Assembly: GCA_900472605.1 (NCBI GenBank)
Contig: UCJD01000020.1
Span: forward strand, 166,804 to 230,803
Reading direction: 5' to 3'
Origin: Hyphomicrobiales bacterium
GTDB taxonomy: Bacteria > Pseudomonadota > Alphaproteobacteria > Rhizobiales > Rhizobiaceae
DNA length: 64,000 nt
Within the stretch, counting starts at the first letter, position 1; every line of letters starts with the position of its first letter. A model generated the notes under the pieces. That model did no database searches, had not been told where the DNA came from, and worked only from the letters and a program-made list of their open reading frames with translations. Below are positions 50,383 to 59,994 of the stretch, piece by piece. The position numbers and the translations under genes are program-made.

Positions 50383-51768
50383 TCAGGCAACGTTAAGAGT
50401 GCCCTTATGATCGATCGAAAGCCCGGCGATATCCTTTCGTGCGGCGAAAACATCGACCGGATGCACGAGGTAGAGCCAGGGCGGATTGGAATTGAGATAG
50501 GTCACGCAGGCGGCATAGGCACGCTCGCGGGCATCGGGCTCGACGGCATCGTTGGCGGCGGCGACTAGCCGCTCGGCCTCGGGATCATCATAGCCCTGCC
50601 ACCAGACCGCCCTCGTGACGCTGGAAATCTTGTCGTTCAGGATGCGGTAGGTGCTGTGCGGCGAGGAATCGAAGATCGCCATGTCACCCATCTCCTTGCG
50701 ACCGATCTGGCGCGCATATTCCGGCCGGTCGGTCTCGATCTCGATCTCGACCTCGAAGCCGACGGCCTCAAGCGACGCAGCCACGAGACGGCTGACCTCA
50801 GGCGCCCGCTCCGGCATGTGGGTCGGGGTGCGCAGCTTGACACGCCTGGTACCCTCGACCTCTGCGAGAAGCGCCCGCGCCAGGTCGAGATCATAGGCGA
50901 TCGGCGAAAGGCCTGATGTCGCCATGCCGAGATGGAACGGGCTGACAATGCTCGACGACGGCACCGCGAGGCCGTGGAAGATCTCGTTGGCGATACGCGC
51001 GGTATCGACCGCATGATTGGCCGCAAGCCGCGCCTTAGGTGAGCGGAAGACGCCTTGCTGGCAATTGAGGTAGCACATTACGGACAGCGTGTTGACCGCT
51101 TTGCCCCACTGGAACCGCGGGTCCATATCGAGCCGGCCTTCGACCCGTTCGAGATTGAGCGCGGCATCAACGCTGCCGTCGATCAGCGCCGAAAGACGCT
51201 TGTCGGCCGACGGTTCAGCAATCGCAACGATGCGCCGCGGATGGCCCTTCGCGGAAACCCGTTCCAACTCGGCGCGCACCTTCGGCTCAAAGTCGCGAAC
51301 ACGGAAAGGTCCGGTACCCAGCGTAGCCTGTCCGTCCGGTGCCAGACGGCAGATGTAGAATTCCGAGAAGATGTCGAGAATGTCGGCGATCGGCCGGGGA
51401 TTGCACACGACAATGGTGGCATCGTCTTCTGCACTGATCTCGGCATCGGCGAGATAGCGGGCATAGGACCATTTCATGCCGAAGGTATCGACCGCATCGA
51501 GAATGCCATCGACAAAGCCGATGATGTCGGCGGCGGCACAGGCCTTTCCGTCGTGGAAGGTGGCGCCATCGCGAATGACGAACCGCCACTCGCGGCCATC
51601 GGGGCTGTGTGTCCAGGATGAGAACAGCGCCGGCAGAACGCCGCCGTCGGTCCACTTCAGAAGCGGTTCGAACACAAGGTTCTTCAAGGTCAGAACGCTA
51701 GTGTCGTCGGTGACCCGCGTTGGCGGCAGGAAATCGACCTTTTCGAGGCTGATGGTGAGTGTCGACAT
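50383..51768 (-). CDS. Family-5 substrate-binding-like protein lacking a signal peptide
   Basis: A 461-residue protein with the SBP_bac_5 fold of oligopeptide-binding proteins (VFEPLLKWTDGG, WRFVIRDGATFHDGK, LGTGPFRVRDF, and a C-terminal VWWQGYDD region). It starts directly with MSTLTISLEKVDF and has no export signal or lipobox. It should remain cytoplasmic, unlike normal importer binding proteins. A conventional, secreted family-5 protein is encoded at the start of the same operon, so this one may be a ligand sensor or enzyme. It begins 8 bp after the second permease and ends 16 bp before the VOC gene. Confidence 0.82.
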   Translation of the reverse strand: MSTLTISLEKVDFLPPTRVTDDTSVLTLKNLVFEPLLKWTDGGVLPALFSSWTHSPDGREWRFVIRDGATFHDGKACAAADIIGFVDGILDAVDTFGMKWSYARYLADAEISAEDDATIVVCNPRPIADILDIFSEFYICRLAPDGQATLGTGPFRVRDFEPKVRAELERVSAKGHPRRIVAIAEPSADKRLSALIDGSVDAALNLERVEGRLDMDPRFQWGKAVNTLSVMCYLNCQQGVFRSPKARLAANHAVDTARIANEIFHGLAVPSSSIVSPFHLGMATSGLSPIAYDLDLARALLAEVEGTRRVKLRTPTHMPERAPEVSRLVAASLEAVGFEVEIEIETDRPEYARQIGRKEMGDMAIFDSSPHSTYRILNDKISSVTRAVWWQGYDDPEAERLVAAANDAVEPDARERAYAACVTYLNSNPPWLYLVHPVDVFAARKDIAGLSIDHKGTLNVA

Positions 51769-51776
51769 ATCAGGCC

Positions 51777-52616
51777 TCAATTGAGTTCGCTGCGACGGCG
51801 CGGGTTGAACCAGTCCGCCAGCGAATCGCCGATCAGGTTGAAGGAGAGCACGGCGAGCAGGATCGCCATGCCGGGCGCCAGCGCCACCCAGGCAGCACCA
51901 CGCACGAACTGCAGGTTGGCGGAGACGTCAGCGCCCCATTCGGCCATTGGCGGCTGGGCGCCGAGGCCGAGGAAGCCGAGGCTCGCCGTCTGCAGGATGG
52001 CGCTGCCGAGCGCCAGCGTCGATTGCACAAGCAGCGGCCCAAGACCGTTGACGAAGACGTAGCGGAACAGGATGCGCGGCGTCGGCAGGCCGAGCGAGAC
52101 GGCCGCCTCGACATAGGGCTTGACGGAGATGCTCAGCGCCTGACTACGGGCAACGCGGGCGAACTGCGGCGCCAGCGTGATCGCCACTGCCAGCATCGCG
52201 TTCTCAAGGCTCGGGCCAAAGGCGGCGGCCAGCGCGATGGCGAGCACCAGCGCCGGGAAGGCTAGGATGGCATCGACGATGCGCATGATAAGGGTATCTG
52301 TCCAGCCGCCGACAAAGCCGGCGAGCATGCCGAGCGAAACGCCGACTGCGAAGGCGATGGCGACGACACCGACGCCGATCGCCAGCGTCGCACGACCGCC
52401 ATGCATGATGCGCGTCAGGACATCGCGGCCAAAGGCGTCCGTCCCTAGCCAGTGGCTCCAGCTGGGCGCCGCCAGCTTGTGCAGCACGTCGAGTTTGGTC
52501 GGGGAATAGGGCGTTATCATCGGCCCGAAGATGATGAGGAGAACAAGGAGCATCAGGATGATGCCGCCGGCGAGCGCCAGCGTGTTCTTGCGCAGGAAGG
52601 TTAAAAACTCCGACAT
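51777..52616 (-). CDS. Oligopeptide-type ABC importer permease, DppC-like (cluster B)
   Basis: A 279-residue permease of the DppC/OppC type with six membrane segments, the N-terminal HWLGTDAFGRDVLTRIMHG motif and an EAA-like loop. ATG 52616 follows the first permease stop by 5 bp. The frame is open far upstream, but that part overlaps the first permease in another phase. Confidence 0.92.
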   Translation of the reverse strand: MSEFLTFLRKNTLALAGGIILMLLVLLIIFGPMITPYSPTKLDVLHKLAAPSWSHWLGTDAFGRDVLTRIMHGGRATLAIGVGVVAIAFAVGVSLGMLAGFVGGWTDTLIMRIVDAILAFPALVLAIALAAAFGPSLENAMLAVAITLAPQFARVARSQALSISVKPYVEAAVSLGLPTPRILFRYVFVNGLGPLLVQSTLALGSAILQTASLGFLGLGAQPPMAEWGADVSANLQFVRGAAWVALAPGMAILLAVLSFNLIGDSLADWFNPRRRSELN

Positions 52617-52621
52617 CACAC

Positions 52622-53632
52622 TCACTTCATCTTCTTGCGGACGCGCGGATCGAGAACGCCGTAGAGGACGTCGACGATAATGGAGGTGAAGACGAACAGC
52701 AGCGCAAAGACCAGCGTCGTGCCCTGGATGACAGGATAGTCGCGGTTCTTGATCGCCTCGAACATGTAGCGGCCGATGCCCGGCCAGGCGAAGATGGTCT
52801 CCGTCAGGATCGCACCGCCCAGCATTTCGGCAAACTTCAGGCCAACCACGGTGATCGCCGGCAAAAGCGAGTTGCGCAGGCCGTGATTGAGGATGACATC
52901 GGCACGCCCCAGGCCCTTGGCCTTGGCAGTCCGGATAAAGTCCTCGCCCATCACTTCGAGCATCGTGTTGCGCACGAAGCGGCCAAGCGTGGCGGCGAGG
53001 AACGCCGCGAGCACGGCGGTGGGGAGGATGAGGTGCTGCAGGGCGCTCAGCGCCGCCGCCCAGTTGCCGGTGATGATACCGTCGAGAATGGCAAAGCCTG
53101 TGACGGGCTCGGCGACGATAAACGAACTCATGCGGCCCGAGACCGGTAACCACCCGAGATAGGTGGCGAAAACCAGCTGCAGGATCAGCGCCAGCAGGAA
53201 GGCAGGCATCGAAACACCGACCAGCGAGACGACGCGGGTGATATGGTCGAAGATCGAGTTCGGACGGGTGGCGGAGAGAACGCCGATCGGGATGCCGATA
53301 ATGATCGCGACGATGACAGCAAGCACCGACAGTTCGATGGTGGCCGGCAGGCGGATCAGGATTTCGTGCGCCACAGGCTGGCCGGTCTTCAGCGAAACGC
53401 CGAAATCACCCTGCAGCAGCCCGCCGACATAATTGAGGAACTGAATGGGAAAGGATTGGTCGAGATCAAGCTGCGCGCGCAGCGCGTCGATCTGTGCCTG
53501 CGTGGCGCCTGGGCCGAGCAACGTTACGGCGGGATCGCCCGGAATGAACCGGACGAGCGAAAAGACGATGACCAGCACAATGCACATGACGGGTATCAGC
53601 GCGATCAATCGCCGTAGGATGAAACTCGCCAT
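52622..53632 (-). CDS. Oligopeptide-type ABC importer permease, DppB-like (cluster B)
   Basis: A 336-residue DppB/OppB-type permease: ILRRLIALIPVMCIVLVIVF is the first membrane segment, FIPGDPA is a hallmark of the family, and the EAA loop includes RTAKAKGLGRADVILNHGLR. It pairs with the DppC-like permease encoded next. Confidence 0.93.
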   Translation of the reverse strand: MASFILRRLIALIPVMCIVLVIVFSLVRFIPGDPAVTLLGPGATQAQIDALRAQLDLDQSFPIQFLNYVGGLLQGDFGVSLKTGQPVAHEILIRLPATIELSVLAVIVAIIIGIPIGVLSATRPNSIFDHITRVVSLVGVSMPAFLLALILQLVFATYLGWLPVSGRMSSFIVAEPVTGFAILDGIITGNWAAALSALQHLILPTAVLAAFLAATLGRFVRNTMLEVMGEDFIRTAKAKGLGRADVILNHGLRNSLLPAITVVGLKFAEMLGGAILTETIFAWPGIGRYMFEAIKNRDYPVIQGTTLVFALLFVFTSIIVDVLYGVLDPRVRKKMK

Positions 53633-53756
53633 GCCCAATCCATTCGCATCGCATTGTTGGAACCCGCTGTGGCGTTCCACAGCGCGTCGAAACCATCAGC
53701 TGCACCTTTGGGCGCAGGCAGAAAGCCGAGGCGGAAGAACCGCCTCGCCTAATTGC

Positions 53757-55322
53757 TTACTTCTTGGAAACGCCCCAGTATTCGTTGAGCGGCGGGGCGC
53801 TATTGACCACCAGACCCTCGACATTGGCGCGGGTGAAGACGATCAGCTTCGGACTGAAGAGGTAGGCGCCGGGCACGCGCTTGACGATCTCTTCCTGGAC
53901 CTGCTGGTAGAGCGCCTTGCGGGCATCCATATCGACGGTTTGCTGTGCCTTCAGGATCAGGTCGTCGAGTGCCTTGTCCTCGGGCATGCGGAAGGTCATG
54001 GCCGTGTTGGCGAGCGACGAGAGATAGCCGATGGTGATATGCGCGTCCGGATCGTTATACCACGGCTGGCGGCCGTCGAGAGCGGCGTCGAACTGGCCGG
54101 CGGTCTGCAGTGCGCGATAGGCCGGGAATTCGGTCTGCTCGATCGTTGCGGTGATGCCGATATCCGCAAGATTTGCCTGCACGAAGGTGGCGACCGCACC
54201 CCAGAGCGGGCCCTGGAAGCTGTAGAGCTTCAGGTTGATGGTCGAGGGATCGACACCGGCCTCAGCAAGCAGTTTCTTCGACAGCTCCGGGTCGTAGGCC
54301 GGCGCCAGATCCTTGATCTTCGGATCGAAGGCCCAGCTGTTTGAGGTCAGCGGGCCATAGACACGCTCAGCCGTTCCACCGAAGACGCCGGTCAACAGGC
54401 CGTCATAATCGATCGCATGGGCGACCGCCTGACGCACGCGCACGTCGGCGAAGGGACCATCCTTCTTGCTGTTGTTGAATTCGAGCTGGCGAATGATCTG
54501 GCTCGACGCTTCGAGGATCTTGACATCCTTGTTCGACTTCAGCGCCTCGATGTCTTCAGCGGCAATGGCCGACAGTTGCCCCTGCTGCTGCACGACGTCG
54601 ACGCCGCCGCTTTCAAGCTCGAGACGACGGGTCGAAGCCTCGGGGATGACGCGGTAGATGATGCGCGAGAGCTTCGGCGCACCGCGGAAATAGTCCGGGT
54701 TGGCTTCAAGCACGACATTGGTGTCGGCTTGCGCGCTCTTGAACACGAACGGACCGGTACCAACCGGGTTGGCGGCAAATTTATCGCCGAACTTCTCGAC
54801 GGCGGCCGGGCTAACGATCGCCGACTGCGGCTGTGCCAAGATCGACAGGAAGGCCGGATAGGGCTCGGACAGGGAAATCTTGACCTCGGTCGGCGAGACG
54901 ACAGCGATGTCCTTGATCAGATCAAAGGTGGCCTTCACATACGAGTTGGACGCCTTGGTACGCTCCAGCGAAAACTTGACCGCGGCCGCATCGAAAGCGG
55001 TGCCGTCCTGGAATTTGACGCCGTCGCGAAGCTTGAAGTCGAAGCTCTTGCCGTCTTCCGAGACGGTCCAGCTGGTCGCCAGGCGACCTTCCAGCTGCTT
55101 GAAATCCGGAGCAGTCCAGGCGACCAGCGTGTCGAACACGTTGAGAATGATCTCGCTGCCGATCGGCTCAGCCTTGTTGGTACCGGGCTCAAGACTGACC
55201 GGGTCGGACGGAACCGCGATCACCAGGGTCTTCAGTTGCTCGTCGCTTTGTGCATTTGCCGCGCCGGCCAACAGTGGCAAGGCAACGGCAGCGGCGATTG
55301 CAAGTCCTTTCAAGCGTTTCAT
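53757..55322 (-). CDS. Oligopeptide-type ABC importer binding protein (cluster B)
   Basis: A 521-residue secreted family-5 binding protein with a signal peptide of about 24 residues (cleavage after AANAQ). Typical motifs are YPAFLSIL, NPVGTGPFVFKS and the VRQAVAHAIDYDGLL region. AAAGGG lies about 10 bases before ATG 55322. It is the first gene of the minus-strand operon running to the NTPase-FGE gene and is preceded by a cluster B operator. Peptides, opines or other small amines are possible ligands; the cluster suggests a cyclic amide or amino acid derivative. Confidence 0.92.
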   Translation of the reverse strand: MKRLKGLAIAAAVALPLLAGAANAQSDEQLKTLVIAVPSDPVSLEPGTNKAEPIGSEIILNVFDTLVAWTAPDFKQLEGRLATSWTVSEDGKSFDFKLRDGVKFQDGTAFDAAAVKFSLERTKASNSYVKATFDLIKDIAVVSPTEVKISLSEPYPAFLSILAQPQSAIVSPAAVEKFGDKFAANPVGTGPFVFKSAQADTNVVLEANPDYFRGAPKLSRIIYRVIPEASTRRLELESGGVDVVQQQGQLSAIAAEDIEALKSNKDVKILEASSQIIRQLEFNNSKKDGPFADVRVRQAVAHAIDYDGLLTGVFGGTAERVYGPLTSNSWAFDPKIKDLAPAYDPELSKKLLAEAGVDPSTINLKLYSFQGPLWGAVATFVQANLADIGITATIEQTEFPAYRALQTAGQFDAALDGRQPWYNDPDAHITIGYLSSLANTAMTFRMPEDKALDDLILKAQQTVDMDARKALYQQVQEEIVKRVPGAYLFSPKLIVFTRANVEGLVVNSAPPLNEYWGVSKK

Positions 55323-55410
55323 TCGCACGACCCTTTCGCGGTCTGGCGGAGGCGCAAAGCGCGTCTCCGGAGCTTTTCCGTATCAGCGTCTCAGAGGGCT
55401 ACCCTCTTCT

Positions 55411-55430
55411 GATATTCCACGAAATATATC
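55411..55430. promoter_or_regulatory. Cluster B operator upstream of the importer operon
   Basis: GATATTCCACGAAATATATC, containing the 12-bp unit TATTCCACGAAA. It lies 89 bp upstream of the binding-protein start. The same unit occurs near 56.5 and 59.3 kb. Confidence 0.6.
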
Positions 55431-55564
55431 ATCGCTTTCCAACCTGTAAAGCCTGCTGTGCCCGCGTTTTGAACAAGTAGATAGTATAGCCCAATTATTG
55501 TGCATATGCGAAAAGATTATTCCGCTTCGCAGCAATTTTGCGGAAATTTACGGCAGCAAATCCC

Positions 55565-56422
55565 CTAGACTGGATCGGCTCCGGACACAACCGGGCGCGC
55601 GGGATCGCTGACATAGGCCGACCAAGAGCCGGGATACATCGCCGCGTCGATACCGATTGACGCCAGAGCAAGGACAGTATGAGCGGCTGACATACCGGCG
55701 CCGCAATAGACGCCGACCGGCTTGCGGGCATCGGCGCCCAGCGCCCGGTACATCTCCTTCAGCGTCTCGGAATCGGTGAAGTTGCCATAGTCTGTCACGT
55801 TGTCAGGTGCCGGCGCGCTGATGGCGTGCGGGATATGGCCACGCGGTGCCTGCCCGGCCGCGACCTTGCCGCCGATGTAGTTGGGCCGAATTCGGGCATC
55901 GAGCAACACGCCGTCGACGGCAAGCCTCAGCGCCTGCTCCGCGCCGATTTCGGGCATATGGCCGGCAGTGAGCACGATATCGCTCGGTGCTGGCGTCGTT
56001 ACCTTGTCGGTCACTGGCAGTCCGGCCTTCACCCAGGCAGGAAGGCCGCCGTCGAGCACCCTGACGTCCGGCAGCCCGGCCCAGCGCAATACCCACCACG
56101 CGCGCGCCGCCGTCATGCTGCGGTCGGCATCGTAGATCACAATTGTGCTTTCGCGGCGCAACCCCCAAGCGCGCGCCTTGTCCTGCAGCCTCGCGATTTC
56201 GGGCAGAGGCCGCTGCCCTCCTTCAACGGTCGCTGGCGACTGGAAGTCATCGTAAGCCTGGGTATCGACCGCGTCCTCGATCCGCTCCCCTTTGAAGGAC
56301 TGCTGTCCTGTGTATGGATTGATCGAATGAACAGCGATAACGGTGACATCGCGGCAGGAGTGGCGCATGCTCTGGAGTTGGGACGGCGTCAGCAGGACGG
56401 ATGTGCGCAGGTCGTCGGTCAT
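55565..56422 (-). CDS. Rhodanese/3-mercaptopyruvate sulfurtransferase-like protein (cluster B)
   Basis: A 285-residue two-domain sulfurtransferase. The N-terminal domain is structural (IVIYDADRSMTAARAWWVLR, with no Cys). The C-terminal domain has the persulfide-forming cysteine in VYCGAGMSAAHTVLAL; the loop CGAGMS differs from the common CGSGVT of 3-mercaptopyruvate enzymes. The conserved LDARxRPNYxGG and GHIPHA motifs are present. It transfers sulfane sulfur from an unknown donor. It is divergent from the ATPase gene, with operator units between them. Confidence 0.88.
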   Translation of the reverse strand: MTDDLRTSVLLTPSQLQSMRHSCRDVTVIAVHSINPYTGQQSFKGERIEDAVDTQAYDDFQSPATVEGGQRPLPEIARLQDKARAWGLRRESTIVIYDADRSMTAARAWWVLRWAGLPDVRVLDGGLPAWVKAGLPVTDKVTTPAPSDIVLTAGHMPEIGAEQALRLAVDGVLLDARIRPNYIGGKVAAGQAPRGHIPHAISAPAPDNVTDYGNFTDSETLKEMYRALGADARKPVGVYCGAGMSAAHTVLALASIGIDAAMYPGSWSAYVSDPARPVVSGADPV

Positions 56423-56511
56423 GTCAGTCTCCGGATCGTTCCGCGACGATTGGGTAGTCGTTGCCCATGCTGAAGGACAAACCTCCAATCCTCACTACCA
56501 CAATCCTATAG

Positions 56512-56540
56512 TATTCTACGTGATATTCCACGAAATATTT
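56512..56540. promoter_or_regulatory. Cluster B tandem operator between rhodanese and ATPase genes
   Basis: Two 12-bp units in direct tandem, TATTCTACGTGA (56512-56523) and TATTCCACGAAA (56524-56535), sit in the divergent promoter region. Confidence 0.65.
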
Positions 56541-56614
56541 TTTAATTGACTTTTGGGGTATTGGGCGCTGCAATACAACGATGCCAGACTGCCGATCATC
56601 CGGAGCAAGCCAGC

Positions 56615-58417
56615 GTGACAGTTCTTTCGGTCGAAAATCTCACCACCGCTTTCCGCAGGAGCGGGGCGTGGACGCCGGTGGTCAACGATGTGAGTTTTAG
56701 CATCGCGGCCGGCGAGACTGTTGCAATCGTCGGCGAATCCGGCTCCGGCAAGAGCGTGACGGCCATGTCGATCATGCGGCTGCTGCCCGAACATACCTCA
56801 CGTGTGACCGGAAAGATCACGCTTGGTGGAACCGACGTGCTCTCGCTGCCTGAAAAAGCGATGCAAGATATTCGCGGCAATGAGATCGCGATGATCTTCC
56901 AGGAGCCGATGACCTCGCTGAACCCGGTGCTGTCGGTCGGCCGGCAGATCGCCGAATCCATCATCCGACATCGTGGCGTCTCGAAGGCCGAGGCCCGCAC
57001 AGAGACCATCCGGCTGCTCGAGCGCGTGCGGATCCCCGCAGCCACCAGCCGCTTCGACGAATATCCGCACCAGCTTTCCGGCGGCATGCTGCAGCGGGTA
57101 ATGATCGCCATGGCGCTCGCCTGCCGGCCGAAGCTTCTGATCGCCGACGAACCAACGACGGCGCTGGACGTCACGGTTCAGGCCGAAATCCTGCAACTGA
57201 TCAAGACGCTGCAGGACGAGGAGAACATGGCCGTCCTGTTCATTACCCACGATATGGGCGTGGTCGCCGAGATCGCCGACCGAACCGTGGTGATGTTCCG
57301 CTCGCGGGCGCTTGAAACCGGGGCAACGGAACAAATCTTCGCGGAGCCTGCCAACATTTACACCAAGGCCCTGCTCTCGGCCGTGCCGCGGCTGGGCTCG
57401 ATGGAAGGACGCGATCACCCGGCCACCTTCCCGCTCACCAATACCGACAGCGGTGAGGTGGTCCCCGAGCGCGAGATTGCGCAGACCATTGATGCGAGCA
57501 AGCGGCCGATCCTTGAGGTGCGCAACCTCGTGACCCGCTTCGACATCAAGTCCGGCCTGCTCGGCCGTGTAAGTGGCCGCGTTCACGCGGTGGAGAATGT
57601 GTCCTTCGACCTGCATCAGGGAGAGACGCTGTCGCTGGTTGGCGAATCCGGCTGCGGCAAGTCGACGACCGGGCGTTCCGTCCTGCGCCTAATCGAACCG
57701 GTCAGCGGCTCAATTCATATCAACGGCGAGGATATCAGGGCGCTCGATCAGGCGAAACTGCTCAAACAGCGCCAGCGTATGCAGATGATCTTCCAGGATC
57801 CGTTTTCGAGCCTCAACCCGCGCATGCGCGTCGGCGACGCCATCATGGAGCCGATGATCACACATGGCTTGGCATCGAAAAGCCAAGCGCGCGACAAGGT
57901 TGCCGACCTGATGGAGCGCGTCGGGCTGCAGGCAGATATGGCGAGGCGCTTTCCGCACGAGTTTTCCGGCGGCCAGCGGCAGCGCATCAGCATCGCCCGC
58001 GCGCTGACACTCAATCCCGGCCTGATCGTCGCCGACGAAGCCGTTTCGGCGCTCGACGTGTCGATCAAGGCGCAGGTGGTCAACCTTATGATGGAATTGC
58101 AGGAGCAGTTGAAGGTCGCCTACCTGTTCATCAGCCATGACATGGCCGTTGTCGAGCGCATCAGCCACCGCGTCGCGGTCATGTATCTCGGCGAGATCGT
58201 CGAGATCGGAACGCGGGCGCAGATTTTCGGCAATCCGCAGCACGCTTACACGCGCCGCCTGCTTAGCGCCGTGCCGATCGCCGACCCCTCGCGCCGGCAC
58301 CTGCGTCGAGCCGCCCCCGGCGGCGAGATCGGCAGCGCGGTACGACCGCTCGGCTACCAGCCACCGGCCGCACACTATGCCGAGCCGGCACCGGGACATC
58401 TCGTCAAGATCGCGTAA
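56615..58417 (+). CDS. Oligopeptide-type ABC importer ATPase, fused DppD-DppF (cluster B)
   Basis: A 600-residue protein with two complete oligopeptide-type ABC ATPase domains. The first has [33 protein letters not shown] and [12 protein letters not shown]; the second has [32 protein letters not shown] and [11 protein letters not shown], where the Walker B region reads DEAVSALD rather than DEPTSALD. It serves the permeases on the opposite strand. The start is taken as GTG 56615, 10 bases after GGAG; upstream in-frame TTG 56546 would add an unrelated segment over the operator region. Confidence 0.9.
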   Translation: MTVLSVENLTTAFRRSGAWTPVVNDVSFSIAAGETVAIVGESGSGKSVTAMSIMRLLPEHTSRVTGKITLGGTDVLSLPEKAMQDIRGNEIAMIFQEPMTSLNPVLSVGRQIAESIIRHRGVSKAEARTETIRLLERVRIPAATSRFDEYPHQLSGGMLQRVMIAMALACRPKLLIADEPTTALDVTVQAEILQLIKTLQDEENMAVLFITHDMGVVAEIADRTVVMFRSRALETGATEQIFAEPANIYTKALLSAVPRLGSMEGRDHPATFPLTNTDSGEVVPEREIAQTIDASKRPILEVRNLVTRFDIKSGLLGRVSGRVHAVENVSFDLHQGETLSLVGESGCGKSTTGRSVLRLIEPVSGSIHINGEDIRALDQAKLLKQRQRMQMIFQDPFSSLNPRMRVGDAIMEPMITHGLASKSQARDKVADLMERVGLQADMARRFPHEFSGGQRQRISIARALTLNPGLIVADEAVSALDVSIKAQVVNLMMELQEQLKVAYLFISHDMAVVERISHRVAVMYLGEIVEIGTRAQIFGNPQHAYTRRLLSAVPIADPSRRHLRRAAPGGEIGSAVRPLGYQPPAAHYAEPAPGHLVKIA

Positions 58418-58432
58418 CCACGTTCGCGCCGA

Positions 58433-59125
58433 CTATAACGTCAGCCCGCCCTGCCCCGAGGCAACCAGCGCGCCGAGAATGCCCTGACGGGTATTTTCAT
58501 TGTGTTCGACGATCGCGTCGCGCGCCTTGTCGGCATCGCGCTGGCGCAGCATGGCGACGATGTGGTGGTGGTCATCGTTGGTTTCAGGATTGATGTCACG
58601 AACGCGCGCGCCCATGTAAAACAGCCGGGCACACTCCTCAAGATGGCTCATGACGAGCGCATAAAGGCGGGGGTTTCGCGAACCGCGGGCGATCGCCGAG
58701 TGAAACTCCTGGTTCGACTCGATGAAGGTCTTGGTGCTGACCTTCTCGCCGATCACGTAGCTGACATCAGCCAGTTGGTCGAGCGCATCAAGCTCGTCAT
58801 TGGAGAGGTTCCTTGCAGCAAGCGCAGCGGCCGTACCCTCAAGCATGCCGCGGACGGCAAACAGGTCGTTCATGTCCTTGACCGTAACCGGCGTCACGCG
58901 ATAGCCGCGGCGCGGATAGGCCTCCATGAATCCTTCGACGCACAGGCGCGCCAGCGCCTCGCGCACAGGCGTCTTGCTGACGGACAGCTGCTCGGCAAGT
59001 TCCGGCTCCGACACCTCCGCTCCCGGCGCCAGTTCGCCGGTGATGACGCGTTCGCGAAGAATGGCGTAGGCTGTCTCCGTCAGCGACTTTCCACGTTTGC
59101 CGCCCGACGCGTCCGCTTTGTTCAA
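58433..59125 (-). CDS. GntR-family regulator, FCD type (cluster B)
   Basis: A 230-residue FadR-subfamily regulator: winged helix with LSVSKTPVREALARLCVEGF and an FCD domain with EFHSAIARGSRNP and DDHHHIVAML metal-site residues. TTG 59125 lies 8 bases after GGAG and is preferred over TTG 59131. It sits amid the cluster B units, convergent with the ATPase and divergent from the racemase operon, and is the obvious candidate to bind the TATwCyACGwrA sites. Its helix differs from those of the cluster A regulators. Confidence 0.9.
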   Translation of the reverse strand: MNKADASGGKRGKSLTETAYAILRERVITGELAPGAEVSEPELAEQLSVSKTPVREALARLCVEGFMEAYPRRGYRVTPVTVKDMNDLFAVRGMLEGTAAALAARNLSNDELDALDQLADVSYVIGEKVSTKTFIESNQEFHSAIARGSRNPRLYALVMSHLEECARLFYMGARVRDINPETNDDHHHIVAMLRQRDADKARDAIVEHNENTRQGILGALVASGQGGLTL

Positions 59126-59263
59126 AATCAATCTCCAGTTTCCGACTCGAGCGGCAAAAGCCTGTCAGCCGCACGCAGCATATGTCAGCACAACAGCAAT
59201 TTCCACGCCAACCTTGCGCCTTCGCCGTCGCACCGACAGAACTTTGACAGGTTGCGCTTTCTG

Positions 59264-59281
59264 ATATACTACGTAATATAT
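59264..59281. promoter_or_regulatory. Cluster B operator between GntR and racemase operon
   Basis: ATATACTACGTAATATAT, an 18-bp palindrome with one mismatched pair, centred on TACGTA. It includes the unit TATACTACGTAA and lies between the divergent GntR and racemase genes. Confidence 0.7.
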
Positions 59282-59331
59282 TTAAAAGAGACAATCCTTG
59301 TAAACGTGCCTTCGCGCCAGCAGGTATCCAC

Positions 59332-59994
59332 TTGTCAGACATTCTCGTCATCAATCCCAACAGCTCCGTCTCCGTGACGCGCTCGATGGAAACCTGCCTC
59401 GGCATCGTTCGCGACACCACCCGCCACGACATCCGCTGCACGCAGCTGGCCAAATCGCCGGCCGGCATCGAGACCGACGCGCATGTGGCCGATGTCATTC
59501 CAAACATTGTGGAGGCCGTTGCAGCGTCCGACGCCGATGCGTTCGTGCTTAGCTGCTTTTCCGACCCGGGCATCGCCATCGTCAGGAAAACCACGACGCG
59601 CCCGGTGGTCGGGATTGCCGAAGCCGCCTACCTCGCCGCCCTCGGCCTCGGCCAGCGCTTCGGCATCGTCTCCCTAGGACAGTCTTCGATCGACCGGCAT
59701 CTGCGCTATCTCAAGCAGCTCGGCTTCGACGGTAGGCTCGCGGGCGATCGCTCGATCGACATGACCGTGGTCGAACTGATGGCCGGCGACGTTGTCGAAA
59801 CAGTATCGCGCACCGCAAGACTGTTGCGCGACGAAGATGGCGCCGACGTGGTCATTCTCGGCTGCGCCGGCCTCGGGAGCTATCGCCAGGGCATGCAGCA
59901 GGCGCTCGGCATACCGGTCATCGATCCTGTCCAGGCCGGTGTGACGCTCGCCTGCACGACACTCGACATGCAATATGGAAGGCAAGCATCATGA
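59332..59994 (+). CDS. Asp/Glu/hydantoin racemase-family protein (cluster B)
   Basis: A 220-residue member of the Asp/Glu racemase superfamily, close in style to hydantoin racemase HyuE. INPNSSVSVT opens the protein, and the two catalytic cysteines are in LSCFSDPG and LGCAGLGSY. It would racemise a hydantoin-like or amino acid-derived substrate before ring opening by the amidohydrolase, to which it is coupled by an ATGA overlap. The start is TTG 59332, eight bases after AGG. Confidence 0.87.
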   Translation: MSDILVINPNSSVSVTRSMETCLGIVRDTTRHDIRCTQLAKSPAGIETDAHVADVIPNIVEAVAASDADAFVLSCFSDPGIAIVRKTTTRPVVGIAEAAYLAALGLGQRFGIVSLGQSSIDRHLRYLKQLGFDGRLAGDRSIDMTVVELMAGDVVETVSRTARLLRDEDGADVVILGCAGLGSYRQGMQQALGIPVIDPVQAGVTLACTTLDMQYGRQAS

